NCBI GenBank assembly: GCA_039972875.1 | Contig: JBDWMA010000010.1 | Location: forward strand, 62,001-126,000 | Direction of reading: 5' to 3' | DNA length: 64,000 bases | DNA from: Pseudoruegeria sp039972875 | Lineage (GTDB): Bacteria; Pseudomonadota; Alphaproteobacteria; Rhodobacterales; Rhodobacteraceae | In this document: in pieces, positions 36,041 to 45,853 of the stretch | Position numbering within the stretch: the stretch's first letter is position 1 | Layout: each line of letters starts with the position of its first letter | The notes under the pieces: model-generated | The model's database searches: none | What the model was told of the DNA's origin: nothing | What the model saw: the letters and a program-made list of their open reading frames with translations, nothing else | Made by a program: the position numbers and the translations under genes

Positions 36041-37075
36041 ATGATGTCCAATACAGAATACGCAACCAACGAAAATCTGCACGAACCACCCTCACAGCAG
36101 ATCATCTTTCTTTTCATGAGTGCTTTCGCCATTGCTGCGTTGTTTTTCAGTAGCTTGGCCTATGGCATCGTCCCTTTGAATACGGCCGGAGTTCTTGATG
36201 CTTTCTTGGCTTTCGATGGGTCCAGAGAGCATCTCATCATCATCGACACAAGGCTTCCCCGTGCTGTCTTGGCTGTTATCGTTGGGGCGGCTCTTGGTGC
36301 GGCGGGAGCGATCATGCAAGCCTTGGCGCGCAATCCGGTCGCAGCGCCCGAGTTGCTTGGCGTTAATCATGGGGCTGCTCTGTTTGTGGCGGGGGGATCC
36401 TTTATGCTCTCGGCTGCGACGGCACAGCAGTTTGTTCTTTTGGCGATGGCGGGTGCAGGTGTCGCGGCGGCATTTTCGTATTTTATTTCACTGTTGGGGC
36501 CGAACACGACATCATCAACAAAGTTGGTATTGGCCGGTGCAGCTGTGACCTCAATCTGTGCTGCACTCATACAGTTGATCCTTATCCTGCACGATCAAAC
36601 ACTTGATGAAATGCGGTTTTGGTTGGCGGGCTCTCTGATAGGTCGCGATATTGCGATCCTTGGCAGCGTGGCACCCACATTGGTGGCGGGCGGTCTGCTA
36701 TCTATTGTTATTGGACCAAAACTCAATGTCTTCGCGTCCGGAGATATAACGGCGCAAAGCCTCGGGTTGAACATCTTGACCGTCAGGATTGCAGCCGTTT
36801 CTGCGGTCGTGCTTCTTGCTGGATCTGCTGTTGCACTTGCGGGGCCAATCGCCTTTATCGGTCTGGCTGCCCCTCATATGGTGCGCCATCTTGCAGGGGC
36901 CGATTACCGTTGGATCATCCTGCTTTCAGCAAGCACAGGTGCCGCTCTTTTGCTCTTTGCGGATCTTGCCGCGCGTTTTGTGGTGCCAGGGCAAGAAATT
37001 CCAGTTGGAATTATGACCGCATTGATCGGGATACCGTTCTTTTTAGCGCAGGTGCGAAAAGGTACTTTATCGTGA
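36041..37075 (+). CDS. Iron-siderophore ABC permease (FecCD family), first subunit
   Basis: Membrane permease, 344 residues, with about ten helices. Family motifs are DTRLPRAVLAVIVGAALGAA, AIMQALARNPVAAPELLGVN and the C-terminal AGPIAFIGLAAPHMVRHLAG, which contacts the ATPase. It forms a heterodimer with the next gene product, which it overlaps by four bases (GTGA). With FecB- and FecE-like genes on the opposite strand it completes the importer. Confidence 0.9.
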   Translation: MMSNTEYATNENLHEPPSQQIIFLFMSAFAIAALFFSSLAYGIVPLNTAGVLDAFLAFDGSREHLIIIDTRLPRAVLAVIVGAALGAAGAIMQALARNPVAAPELLGVNHGAALFVAGGSFMLSAATAQQFVLLAMAGAGVAAAFSYFISLLGPNTTSSTKLVLAGAAVTSICAALIQLILILHDQTLDEMRFWLAGSLIGRDIAILGSVAPTLVAGGLLSIVIGPKLNVFASGDITAQSLGLNILTVRIAAVSAVVLLAGSAVALAGPIAFIGLAAPHMVRHLAGADYRWIILLSASTGAALLLFADLAARFVVPGQEIPVGIMTALIGIPFFLAQVRKGTLS

Positions 37076-38091
37076 CATCAAGTGCCTGGTCCTTGCGCGC
37101 AAGGATTCGGCCTGAAAAGCGAAAAATACTCTTTGCTTGTTCCGGCCTATTTTTGCTCAATTTGGGCTTGTTTTATAGTCAGATGACCTCTGGCCCATTT
37201 CAGGCAGACCCATGGGATGTATTGCTTGCAACTCTAGGCTTAGGAGATGAGACAAGCACATTCATTGTGCTTGACCTAAGACTTCCACGGGTCCTTTTGG
37301 CCATGTTTATCGGGGTTAGCTTTGCATTGTCAGGGGCAATAGTGCAGGCAATTTGTCGAAACCCACTGGCGTCGCCGGGCACATTAGGCATCAATGCGGG
37401 GGCAAGCTTTGGGGCCGTTGTTTTGCTCGTTGTATTTCCTGACATACCTTTAGCATTCCTACCCGCTGCCGCTTTTGGAGGGGGTGTATTCGCTGCCGTC
37501 TGTACCTACAGCTTGGGTTGGACTGGATCCTCATCTTCTACCCGGTTGGTTTTGGCTGGCGTCGGTGTCGGAGTATTGTTTAGCGCGTTGATCTCCATTG
37601 TAATGGTTTTTGGAAAACTACAGTTGATCAGTCAGGCAACACTTTGGATATCGGGCAGCATCTATGGCGCCAAATGGTCTGACGTCGCCGTAATTGCTTT
37701 GTCATCGGCAGTCTTAATCCCGCTTAGTTTTTTGTCGGTGACAATGCTTGATGTAATGGCGATGGGACGGGCCGTATCCATCGGGCTTGGCAGCGCTGTC
37801 GAACGTGATCGTGTGCTGTTGTTGCTTTTGGCTGTTACGTTGTCATCGACTTGCGTGGCTGTGTCAGGGCCGATCGGTTTTGTCGGTCTGATGTCACCCC
37901 ATATTGCCCGTATGATAGCGGGGAGCAATCACCGCAATATCCTTCCGATCGCGGCACTTACTGGCGCCGCAATCGTGCAAGCCGCCGATTTGCTTGGGCG
38001 TACGGTATTCGCACCAACCGAGATTCCTGTAGGTATATTTACGGCAGCAGTTGGCGCTCCGTTCCTAATCTATCTTCTTGTTAAACGGTAA
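37072..38091 (+). CDS. Iron-siderophore ABC permease (FecCD family), second subunit
   Basis: The second permease half, 339 residues. Motifs match its neighbour: DLRLPRVLLAMFIGVSFALS, AIVQAICRNPLASPGTLGIN and SGPIGFVGLMSPHIARMIAG. The open frame runs far upstream, but GTG 37072 overlapping the previous stop gives a protein of family length. No TonB-dependent outer-membrane receptor follows, so that part must be encoded elsewhere. Confidence 0.88.
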   Translation: MTSSAWSLRARIRPEKRKILFACSGLFLLNLGLFYSQMTSGPFQADPWDVLLATLGLGDETSTFIVLDLRLPRVLLAMFIGVSFALSGAIVQAICRNPLASPGTLGINAGASFGAVVLLVVFPDIPLAFLPAAAFGGGVFAAVCTYSLGWTGSSSSTRLVLAGVGVGVLFSALISIVMVFGKLQLISQATLWISGSIYGAKWSDVAVIALSSAVLIPLSFLSVTMLDVMAMGRAVSIGLGSAVERDRVLLLLLAVTLSSTCVAVSGPIGFVGLMSPHIARMIAGSNHRNILPIAALTGAAIVQAADLLGRTVFAPTEIPVGIFTAAVGAPFLIYLLVKR

Positions 38092-38185
38092 CAATATACG
38101 GTTTTGTTGCGGGATTTAACTTTACCCAAAGCATTCTTTTCAGGGATGCAATTCATGGTTCAGTTGACGCATAAGTTGGGGCCTT

Positions 38186-38215
38186 CAGACAAACCCGGTG
38201 CGGTTCGTTTGTCTG
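38186..38215. terminator. Hairpin downstream of the siderophore permeases
   Basis: A perfect 9-bp stem CAGACAAAC/GTTTGTCTG with a 12-base loop, followed by TAATTTAG, lies 95 bases after the permease stop. It could end the permease transcript or serve as an operator for the transporter genes that start at 38393. The rest of 38092-38392 shows no gene. Confidence 0.4.
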
Positions 38216-38392
38216 TAATTTAGAACACCAGTTGACGGATGCCCTAGGTACAAACTACGCTTATGAAGTGCAACGACGCACCTGAAACCTTTAAGCATCG
38301 CAGCCGAACATTTGTTCTGTTGTGGTTCTTTGATTCTATTTCCTTACATTTCGGTTGCTCAGTCTGCCTCTCTCAACAGGGGAACTACTGAA

Positions 38393-39442
38393 ATGAAAAA
38401 CGACCTTAACATCGGTGCTCTCGCGGTTACGGCCGCTCTTTCCGCCAACGCCACAATGGCTGACATCAAAGTTGGCTCGATCTTCGATCTGACTGGTGGC
38501 CTGAACATTTATGGCATTCAGCAGGGCAACGCTTTGGATCTTGCCGTTGCAAACATCAACGCGAACGGTGGTGTCCTCGGAGAGGAATTTGTCGTTGTCA
38601 GCTATGACTCCCAATCTGAACTCAGTAAATACACCCAATTTGCGAACACTTCTGTCCAGCGGGATGGGGTCTCGGCGATGTTTGCGGGTTTGACCAGTTC
38701 TTCGCGCGAGGCAATTCGTCCAGTATTTCGCGATGCAAATATTTCCTATTTCTATCCATCCCTCTATGAAGGGGGCGCATGTGATCGGCAGACGTTTGTT
38801 ACGGGCTCTTCGGCATCTCAACAGCTCGAATCGCTGATTGAGTGGGCCGTTCAGGAATATGCTCCCAACATTTATATCATGGCGCCAGATTATAACTTTG
38901 GCACGATCTCTGCGCATTGGGTGTATGAATACGCCGGGCAGAACGGCGGTGCCGTTGTTGGCGAAGATTTCTTCGCCCTGTCTGTGACAGATTACGCGCC
39001 GACCAATTAGAAAATCCAGCAAGCAAACCCTGACTTTGTTGTGGCTCTTCCTGTTGGTGCGAACCAAACGGGTTTTCTTGAGCAGTTCGCTGCCGCGGGT
39101 CTGAAAGACAGTATCGGGGTTGTCTCTTCAAATTATGGTTCCGGGAACCAACAGGTTGTCGTGTCCCCCGCAGCAGCAGAAGCCGCGGGCACAGCAGAGC
39201 CTGACGCTGTGATTGCGGCACTGGAAAGTGGTATCGCGTTTGAAGCGCCAATCGGCACTGTCACCACGGAGGCTGGCTCCCACCATTTGCGCCAAAACAT
39301 CTACATCGTGCGCGGCAATGCTGATCATGCTTTTGACACAGTAGAGGTCATTGAGGTTGCTGCACCTAGCTACGAATACCAAGTCTGCGATTTGGTCAGC
39401 AACCCAGGTGTGGCCGCGCACTTCACTCCGGAAACTAATTAA
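38393..39442 (+). pseudogene. Urea/amide-type ABC binding protein, broken
   Basis: UrtA/AmiC-like periplasmic binding protein. The N-terminus is good (IKVGSIFDLTGGLNIYGIQQ, then ALDLAVANINANGGVLGEEF), but an in-frame TAG at 39008-39010 stops it after APTN. The same frame goes on with KIQQANPDFVVALPVGANQT and later AVIAALESGIAFEAPIGTVT. About 80 residues of the usual middle are missing between VVSPAAAEAAG and TAEPDAV, so there is an internal deletion as well. First gene of a decaying transporter operon. TCG to TAG is a plausible origin of the stop, since relatives read TISKIQ there. Confidence 0.8.
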
Positions 39443-39490
39443 TAACTCAGGGCGCGCAGATTGTGGCGCGCCCCACTGACGGAGGTTCCC

Positions 39491-40357
39491 ATGGAATTCG
39501 ACTTTCTGGCGACAGTTCTTCTGTCGTCGCTCTCAAGTGCATCCATATTATTGATCGCAACCATTGGTCTTGCCGTGGTCTACGGATTGATGGGGGTTAT
39601 CAATCTTGCACATGGAGAGTTTCTTATGGTTGGTGCTTACTCTGCGCTGACAGCAACTCAAACCGGCCTTCCCTATTTCCTGGCAATCCCTGTCGCAGTG
39701 ATCATGACAATGATTATTGGCGCAATCGTCGAAATGCGCATCATTCGGCGGCTCTATGGCCGCATATTCGACACGATGCTTGCGACATGGGGGCTTGGAA
39801 TGATGTTCAACCAAGGTGCGGTTCTTTTATTTGGAACAGTGACACCGGGCATCGGAATGCCCCAATGGAACATCCAAATCGGGAGTGATAGCCTCGCGGT
39901 TTACCCGCTTTTGATGATTGGTATCGCGGCTCTCATGGTTGTGTTTGTCTATGTTTTGATGATCAAAACCGTCTATGGAATGAAAGCGAGGGCCTCAATT
40001 CAGTCGCCACAAATGGCGCAGGCCATCGGGATTGATTCAACGCGGGTCAACACGCTTACTTTTGCGGTCGGCTGTGGTCTTGCCGGATTTGCGGGTGCAA
40101 TTCTATTGCCCATTATTCTCGCGACGCCTTCAATGGGAATGTTCTTTGCGGTCAAAGGCTTTTTGACGGTTGTGGTCGCGGGCCCCGTTACGCTGACAGG
40201 TAGTGCGCTGGCCGCACTTGGCCTTGGCGGTGGAGCCTCTTTAACGGCCAATTTCCTGACGTCGGTTATCGGCGATATCTTCTTCTTTCTCATCACTGCA
40301 TTGCTACTTTGGCTGTTCCCAATGGGGATTTCGGCCAAATGGCGTCGCATATTGTAG
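39491..40357 (+). CDS. Urea/amide-type ABC permease (UrtB/LivH family)
   Basis: A 288-residue permease that looks intact: VVYGLMGVINLAHGEFLMVG is the LivH/UrtB hallmark, and GCGLAGFAGAILLPII and the final helices are in place. GGAGG lies just before ATG 39491. All its partners (binding protein, second permease, both ATPases) are damaged, so it probably has no working transporter and is a gene not yet visibly decayed. Confidence 0.8.
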   Translation: MEFDFLATVLLSSLSSASILLIATIGLAVVYGLMGVINLAHGEFLMVGAYSALTATQTGLPYFLAIPVAVIMTMIIGAIVEMRIIRRLYGRIFDTMLATWGLGMMFNQGAVLLFGTVTPGIGMPQWNIQIGSDSLAVYPLLMIGIAALMVVFVYVLMIKTVYGMKARASIQSPQMAQAIGIDSTRVNTLTFAVGCGLAGFAGAILLPIILATPSMGMFFAVKGFLTVVVAGPVTLTGSALAALGLGGGASLTANFLTSVIGDIFFFLITALLLWLFPMGISAKWRRIL

Positions 40358-40369
40358 GGCGTTCACGCA

Positions 40370-41292
40370 ATGTCAGAAAAACTATTCAATTCGGCTGGAT
40401 TAATATTTCCGGTTATCGCAACCCTCTTTGCTCTGGTGATTTCAGGGATGCTAAACCCCTGTCTCGCCTTCGTCGCAACATCATGGATCATCTTTGGCAT
40501 TCTTGGCCTTGCCAGCGGGAGCGCTATTCGGGGCACTCGTCGCTGCGACTCTAGGATACATTATCTTTTATGCGCGCATGGGGGAGCTACAAAGCACAAT
40601 CTTATCCTATACTTTCACCTTACTTCTTTGGTCGGTCACTCAAACGTTTCGCCTGGATGTAGGCGAAGCCGTGATCGGCGGCGACAATGGGCTTTCAGGC
40701 ATTCCCGGTTTCGTCATTGGCTTTGGCAGCGATGTTTCGAAACTAAAACCAAATGGCGTGTTTGTAGTGGTCGTCCTAATCGCGGCGGCGCTCTATTTCC
40801 TCACACGAGGCTTCATGAAAAGCACATTTGGGCGGATTGTCGATTGCGTTCGGATTGATCCAGAAAAAAACTGAACTCTTAGGCTACGACGTTCGCAGAA
40901 TTCAGGTGATGAACTTTACCTATGCTGGGGCAATTGCTGGCATCGCGGGGGCGCTATTCGCGCTTTGGGCCAATTATCTGAATCCTTTTATCTTTTCTGT
41001 TCAAGAGGCGCTCTTGATACCAATCTATGTTCTCGTCGGAGGTTTGGGTACCTTATCCGGTGCGTTCTTAGGGGCATAGCTCATTGGTGGTCTTTCTTTT
41101 TGGCTAGGCGGCGGCTCAGTTGGCGGTCAAACGACATTGATCCTGGGTGCTGTGCTTATCCTTTTGGTTTTGTTCCTTCAGAACGGAGTCTTAGGGGCGC
41201 TCAGCAGTTTTTGGAGCAGATTTTTACCTGATCTGAACGATGCCGCGCGCAATGCCGGTGCTGTCAAGATTGATGAAGAAGTTCTTGACTAA
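40370..41292 (+). pseudogene. Urea/amide-type ABC permease (UrtC/LivM family), broken
   Basis: Pieces of a UrtC-like permease in three frames. It begins MSEKLFNSAGLIFPVIATLF and loses most of the first helices at a frameshift with deletion near 40515. It continues GALVAATLGYIIFYARMGEL and shifts again at the A7 run 40864-40870 (one A fewer restores IDPEKTELLGYDVRR). It then meets an in-frame TAG at 41077-41079 before LIGGLSFWLGGGSVGGQTTL. It cannot give a functional protein. Confidence 0.85.
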
Positions 41293-42045
41293 ATCCTTGC
41301 AGATGTCGCGAAAGAGGCTAGCCCGGCAAAGAACCTTGGTACGAATGAGGCCTTTAAGCGGTTCGGTGGGGTAATACCGGTAAATAAAGTGACGCAAGAC
41401 TTTACGCCGGGAACACCATATTCCCTGATAGGCCCCAACGGCGCAGGTAAAAGCTCGTATCTCAAAACATGCGTCGGCCTGTACCAACCTGAAGGCGGAA
41501 CCATTTTGTTGGGCGACGAGGATGTCACTAAGGCGCATATTTTCCGACGTGTCCGAAAAGGCATGGGTGTTAAGAACCAAAAACCACAGGTGTTCTGCGA
41601 TTTGTCAGTCAATGATAACCTATGGGTGGCGGCTTATTCTTGTACAAAGAATGCCGAGAAAGCCGTTGATGTCTCCCGTAAAATTCTTGGGATGCTCGGC
41701 ATGGACGCCCAATCTGAGGTGCAAGCTTCGGCGTTGTCTCATGGTCAACAGCAATGGCTCGATATTGGGATGGTTCTTTGCCTCGCCCCACGTGTTGTCC
41801 TGTTGGATGAACCTGCAGCGGGTATGACAATCGAGGAAACTCGAGAGCTATCATCGCTTGTGCGAACGCTTGCCCGTCACACAACCGTTGTCGTTGTCGA
41901 GCATGACATGGAATTTGTTCGCACATTGGAAGGGCACGTTACCGTTCTTCATCAAGGTAAAGTGTTTGTAGAAGGAGACATTGAAACGCTGCGTGCTGAT
42001 GACCGTGTTTTGGATATCTATTTGGGGAGACGCGCACATGTTTAG
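41293..42045 (+). pseudogene. Urea/amide-type ABC ATPase (UrtD/LivG family), damaged 5' end
   Basis: The ATPase core is present: RFGGVIPVNKV, Walker A GPNGAGKSS, a signature SHGQQQWLDIG, Walker B VVLLDEPAAGM and switch VVEHDMEFVR. No proper start exists; the frame is continuous with the UrtC remnant across the TAA at 41290-41292, and the first possible initiator is GTG 41389, which would remove the first strand. The serine after GKS (normally T) and the unusual VTQDFTPGTPYSLIG also suggest drift. Most likely non-functional. Confidence 0.65.
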
Positions 42046-42737
42046 GATTGATAACGCAACCGGCGGACACGGCATTACAACGATCATTCGGAATGTCTCA
42101 TTAGAAGTCAAAGAGGGCGAGATCGTTACCCTCTTGGGTCGCAACGGCGTTGGTAAATCAACATTGATGCGTTACGCCACAAACTTGATCCCGCCAATGT
42201 CTGGATCTGTTGAAATTGATGGCAAATTTGTTCCGAACGCCCCTGCCAAACGGGCAAGAATGGGTCTTGGGTATGTGCCTCAAGGGCGGTTCGTGTGTCC
42301 CCGTATGACGGTCACTGAAAACATAGCGGTCGCGGCGGCGTCCAATGGGCATGACCCAAAAAGGGCTGTGGCAGAAGCGCTTGAAGATTTTCCTGTTTTG
42401 CAACCGAAAGCGGGTGATCTGGCAGGTGGCCTGTCAGGTGGTCAACAACAAGTCTTGGCGCTTGCACGTGCGCTTGCCATCGTCCCCAAAATTTTGTTCC
42501 TGGATGAACCAACAGAAGGTGTTCAACCGTCAATCATTGATTGAAATGGCCGGGATTTTGAAACGCATCAATAAAGATCGAGGTATTTCCATTCTTGTTG
42601 CGGAACAGAATTTGGACTTCTGCCTTTCCATCAGCCAACGCGCTTACATCATGGAAAAGGGGGAGATCCGGATGGAAACGGATCGAGAGAGCCTGCTGGA
42701 AGACAAAGCCTTGCAACAAGAACTGTTGGGGGTGTGA
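42038..42737 (+). pseudogene. Urea/amide-type ABC ATPase (UrtE/LivF family), frameshifted
   Basis: Starts MFRIDNATGGHGITTIIRNV with Walker A GRNGVGKST, signature LSGGQQQVLALARA and Walker B ILFLDEPTEGVQPSI, the UrtE hallmark. A single extra T near 42540 (ATTGATTGAAATG instead of ATTGATGAAATG) stops it, and the tail EMAGILKRINKDRGISILVA and VAEQNLDFCLSI continues in the next frame to 42737. The lesion is one base, so it is recent or a sequencing error; the decay of all neighbours argues it is real. Confidence 0.85.
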
Positions 42738-42738
42738 T

Positions 42739-42894
42739 ATGACAGATGGTCAAAACCTAACAGACGATCAAAAGGCGCGGATTGCTGCAACACTTGCATG
42801 CATACGCAGCGGTCTGAATGCACCTGCAGGGTCCCCCATTGAAGAACCCGCACACACCTACGTTCCGGAGGCGCATCATGGACAAGACAGCTGA
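42739..42894 (+). CDS. Small protein upstream of the amidase, unrecognised
   Basis: A 51-residue frame lies between the UrtE remnant and the amidase. It starts one base after the UrtE stop and overlaps the amidase start. It reads MTDGQNLTDDQKARIAATLA, then a proline-rich C-terminus. Its position resembles the small accessory proteins encoded before some amidases (AtzG-like), but no clear family motif is visible. Confidence 0.45.
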   Translation: MTDGQNLTDDQKARIAATLACIRSGLNAPAGSPIEEPAHTYVPEAHHGQDS

Positions 42895-43847
42895 TACTCT
42901 TTTGGAACCCATTGCTGCATTGGTTGAGAGAAAACAGACGGCGCTTTCTCTGGCGGAACAGGCTTTGGATCTTGCCAATAAAAAAAAATGCACATTTGAA
43001 TGCGTTTGCAGTGATAGATTCAGAACATGTGCTCTCTCAAGCTCGGGCTTCTGATGAACGCAGAAAAACTGGAAATCAACTTAGCCTCATTGATGGGATT
43101 CCCATTGCAATCAAAGACAATTACCTGACTATTGATTACCCAACGACTGCTTGCTCTGATGCGTCACCACTGGAACCCAGTGATATTGATGCGACAGTTG
43201 TCGCGCGACTTCGGGTAGCCGGTGCAGTCATTGTTGGTAAGACGCACATGCACGAATGGGCATTTGGGGCCACGAACTCCACATCCAACATTGGCAGAAC
43301 CAACAATCCGCACAACACGTCCCACATCACGGGGGGCAGCAGCGGCGGATCTGCCGCGGCCGTTGCCGCTGGCATAGTGCCTTGTGCATTGGGGAGCGAC
43401 ACAGGGGGATCAATCCGTATTCCATCCGGGGCATGCGGCGTCTACGGTTTCAAACCGAGTTACGGCCGAGCGTCTAGATTTGGTGTTTTACCGTTAAGCT
43501 GGTCGCTGGACGCACCTGGCCCTATCGCGTCTAACCTCTTCGCAATCGAGGCTAAACTGTCTATAATTTTGGGCCAAGATCCCGCCGATGCGTCGACATT
43601 TGCATCAAAAGGCTTCATCGTTTCCGATGCCCCTGAAGTTCCTACAATAGTCTACCTCATAGGCGCAAGTTTGGAACGGTCTGATGATGTCGATGCCTTT
43701 TCGCGAGGGGATTTGGTCAAACCGTTCAACCACGTTTACGCGCCTGACCTATCCTATTGGTTGGATCATCAAAGACGGCCCCACAATCCAAACAAGGTGC
43801 GGCAAATGGCAAACGGGTTGAAACACGCGATTGCTGATCATTGTTAG
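42878..43847 (+). pseudogene. Amidase-signature hydrolase, frameshifted and truncated
   Basis: Amidase (AS family) with the catalytic lysine in IPIAIKDNYL, the serine loop GGSSGGSAAAVAAG and the nucleophile region LGSDTGGSIRIPSG. Translation from ATG 42878 (GGAGG upstream) leaves the frame at an A9 run, 42980-42988; one A fewer gives ANKKNAHLNAFAVID. The C-terminal ~100 residues of a normal ~450-residue amidase are missing, and the sequence after ~43650 is poor. It probably once hydrolysed the amide imported by the transporter. Confidence 0.8.
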
Positions 43848-44096
43848 GCGTACCTGAATATCTGAAAAGTCCCAGATTGCCTGAAATAATTGGGCTTCTT
43901 AGTTCCTGATCAAGAGACCAATTCGTCTTTGCCGAATTGTAAGTTGTTTGAAATGGCTTTTGGTTGTGATCCACAACCTTTGTGCTTGCGTTGGGCCCCT
44001 CTTAAACTGCGTACAGGCACCAAAAAGCGCAGTACATTGCTCGTAAGAGGTTCGTGGCCCAACCAAATCTTGTCGCGACATCACATCAAAACAAAG

Positions 44097-44846
44097 TCAT
44101 GTGTCGCTTACTGTTGCTCCCATCATTAACCGCACGATTTCCTCATCGTTGGTGTCTGCAGGTCGCCTTTCGCCCCCGACAACGCCCCGCGCAAGAACGA
44201 TAATCCGATCCGCCGCCGCAAAGATGTCAGGCAGGTTGTGCGAAATAAGAATGATACCCACGCCTTTTTCCTTGAGCTGTTCAATCAGTGCCATGACTTC
44301 GCGTTGTTCGGGAACGCCTAGCGCGGCAGTTGGCTCATCCATGATCACAAGCTTTGCTTGCCAATGGATTGCACGCGCGATGGCGATAGCTTGGCGCTGG
44401 CCACCAGACAAATCGCGGACGGGCGCCGATGGGTCAGGTACTTCGATGCCTAGGCTTTTCATCACTTTCGCAGCATCGTTGCGCATTGTTGTTCGGTCCA
44501 GAAACGGCAGGCCAAAAATGCGTTTCACCTTTTCGCGTCCAAGATAAAGATTTAGCCCAGGATCAAGATTATCAGCCAGTGACAGGTCCTGATAAATTGT
44601 CTCAATCCCAGTGTTCCTGACACCTTCTGGAGAACGACCGGTTAGCAGTTCGCCGTTGAAATAAACATTTCCAGCGGTTGGTGGGAGCACCCCGGAAATC
44701 ATTTTGATAACGGTTGATTTACCTGCACCATTATCTCCGGCGAGGACAACACATTCGCCCGCATTAACGACAAAGTTTACATCGCTGACGGCTTCGTTCC
44801 CGCCAAACCGCTTTTTCAACCCTTTTACTTCTAGAAGTGGGCTCAT
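44097..44846 (-). CDS. Sugar ABC transporter ATPase (FrcA/RbsA-like, single domain)
   Basis: A 249-residue, single-cassette ATPase of a ribose/fructose-type importer: Walker A GDNGAGKST, signature LSGGQRQAIAIARA, Walker B LVIMDEPTAALGV and switch SHNLPDIF. RbsA itself has two cassettes; the single-cassette form with a RbsC-like permease is the FrcA type common in alphaproteobacteria. It overlaps the permease gene by four bases. Confidence 0.9.
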   Translation of the reverse strand: MSPLLEVKGLKKRFGGNEAVSDVNFVVNAGECVVLAGDNGAGKSTVIKMISGVLPPTAGNVYFNGELLTGRSPEGVRNTGIETIYQDLSLADNLDPGLNLYLGREKVKRIFGLPFLDRTTMRNDAAKVMKSLGIEVPDPSAPVRDLSGGQRQAIAIARAIHWQAKLVIMDEPTAALGVPEQREVMALIEQLKEKGVGIILISHNLPDIFAAADRIIVLARGVVGGERRPADTNDEEIVRLMMGATVSDT

Positions 44847-45844
44847 GATCGACCTCCTGTCAGCTTAGCCTTCGACTGATCGACTAGAACCGCGACAATA
44901 ATCACAAGGCCAACGGCCACGAATTGCCAGTAGGGTGGCAAGCCTGAGAACACGAGTCCAAATTGGATAACTGCAATTATGATTGCCCCAATAACGGTTC
45001 CAACAACGGTCCCTTGACCGCCTGTCAGAGACGCGCCGCCAATAAATACGGCTGCAACCGCATAAAGTAGGATCGGCTCACCGGCGTTGGCCGCACCTGC
45101 AGAAAACCGGCCAGTGTAAACAAGCCCACCAATGCCGGCCGAAACCGCAGAGATGATAAAAAGGGTTATCAGCAATTTGTTGACGTCAATGCCTGCGCGT
45201 TCAACTGAGGCTCTGCTCGCCCCAAGGGCATAAGTGTGTACCCCGAATTTCGTGTGGGTTAAAAGATAATGACAAATAACGGCCAGCATGATTGCGATGA
45301 CAACCGGCACCGGAAATCCCAAGATATCCCCATTGCCGATAAACCGCGCTTCTTCGCTGCGGATTGATACCGTTGCACCTCCGGCAATAATCAGCGCGGC
45401 GCCACGGGCAACGCCATATGTTCCCAAAGTTCCGATAAAGCTGGGTACATTTAAGTAGGCCACCAGCCAGCCATTAATAAGTCCCACAACAACGGCGGCA
45501 AAAACACCAACGGCGAGCGCGACTGCAACCGTCAGCCATCCGGCTTCGGGTCCAAGCCAGCGGATCATGAGCGCCATGGCGACCGCTGATAGGCCTGTAG
45601 TAAATCCGATGGACAGGTCAATATGTCCGGCGACAATGACAAGAGTCAGTCCTAAGGCCAACAACAAGATTTGCGATGCGGCTATCGCAATGGATTGCAC
45701 GTTGTAGAGACGGAACAGAAAGGTATTTCCAGTTTCAATCTGTGCATAAATTTCGAAAAACCCAAGAATACCGGCCAGAAACAGCCAAGACCATGCGTTA
45801 AGCAGGGACCTCAAAAATGAGGCCCCAGTTTTATGGTTTGTCAA
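44843..45844 (-). CDS. Sugar ABC transporter permease (RbsC/FrcC family)
   Basis: A 333-residue membrane protein of the ribose-type permease family, with ALGLTLVIVAGHIDLSIGFT, the conserved helix before the cytoplasmic loop, and GGASLTGGQGTVVGTVIGAI near the end. It forms a homodimer channel for a monosaccharide or polyol. Lies nine bases after the binding-protein gene. Confidence 0.9.
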   Translation of the reverse strand: MTNHKTGASFLRSLLNAWSWLFLAGILGFFEIYAQIETGNTFLFRLYNVQSIAIAASQILLLALGLTLVIVAGHIDLSIGFTTGLSAVAMALMIRWLGPEAGWLTVAVALAVGVFAAVVVGLINGWLVAYLNVPSFIGTLGTYGVARGAALIIAGGATVSIRSEEARFIGNGDILGFPVPVVIAIMLAVICHYLLTHTKFGVHTYALGASRASVERAGIDVNKLLITLFIISAVSAGIGGLVYTGRFSAGAANAGEPILLYAVAAVFIGGASLTGGQGTVVGTVIGAIIIAVIQFGLVFSGLPPYWQFVAVGLVIIVAVLVDQSKAKLTGGRS

Positions 45845-45853
45845 AGTACTAAC

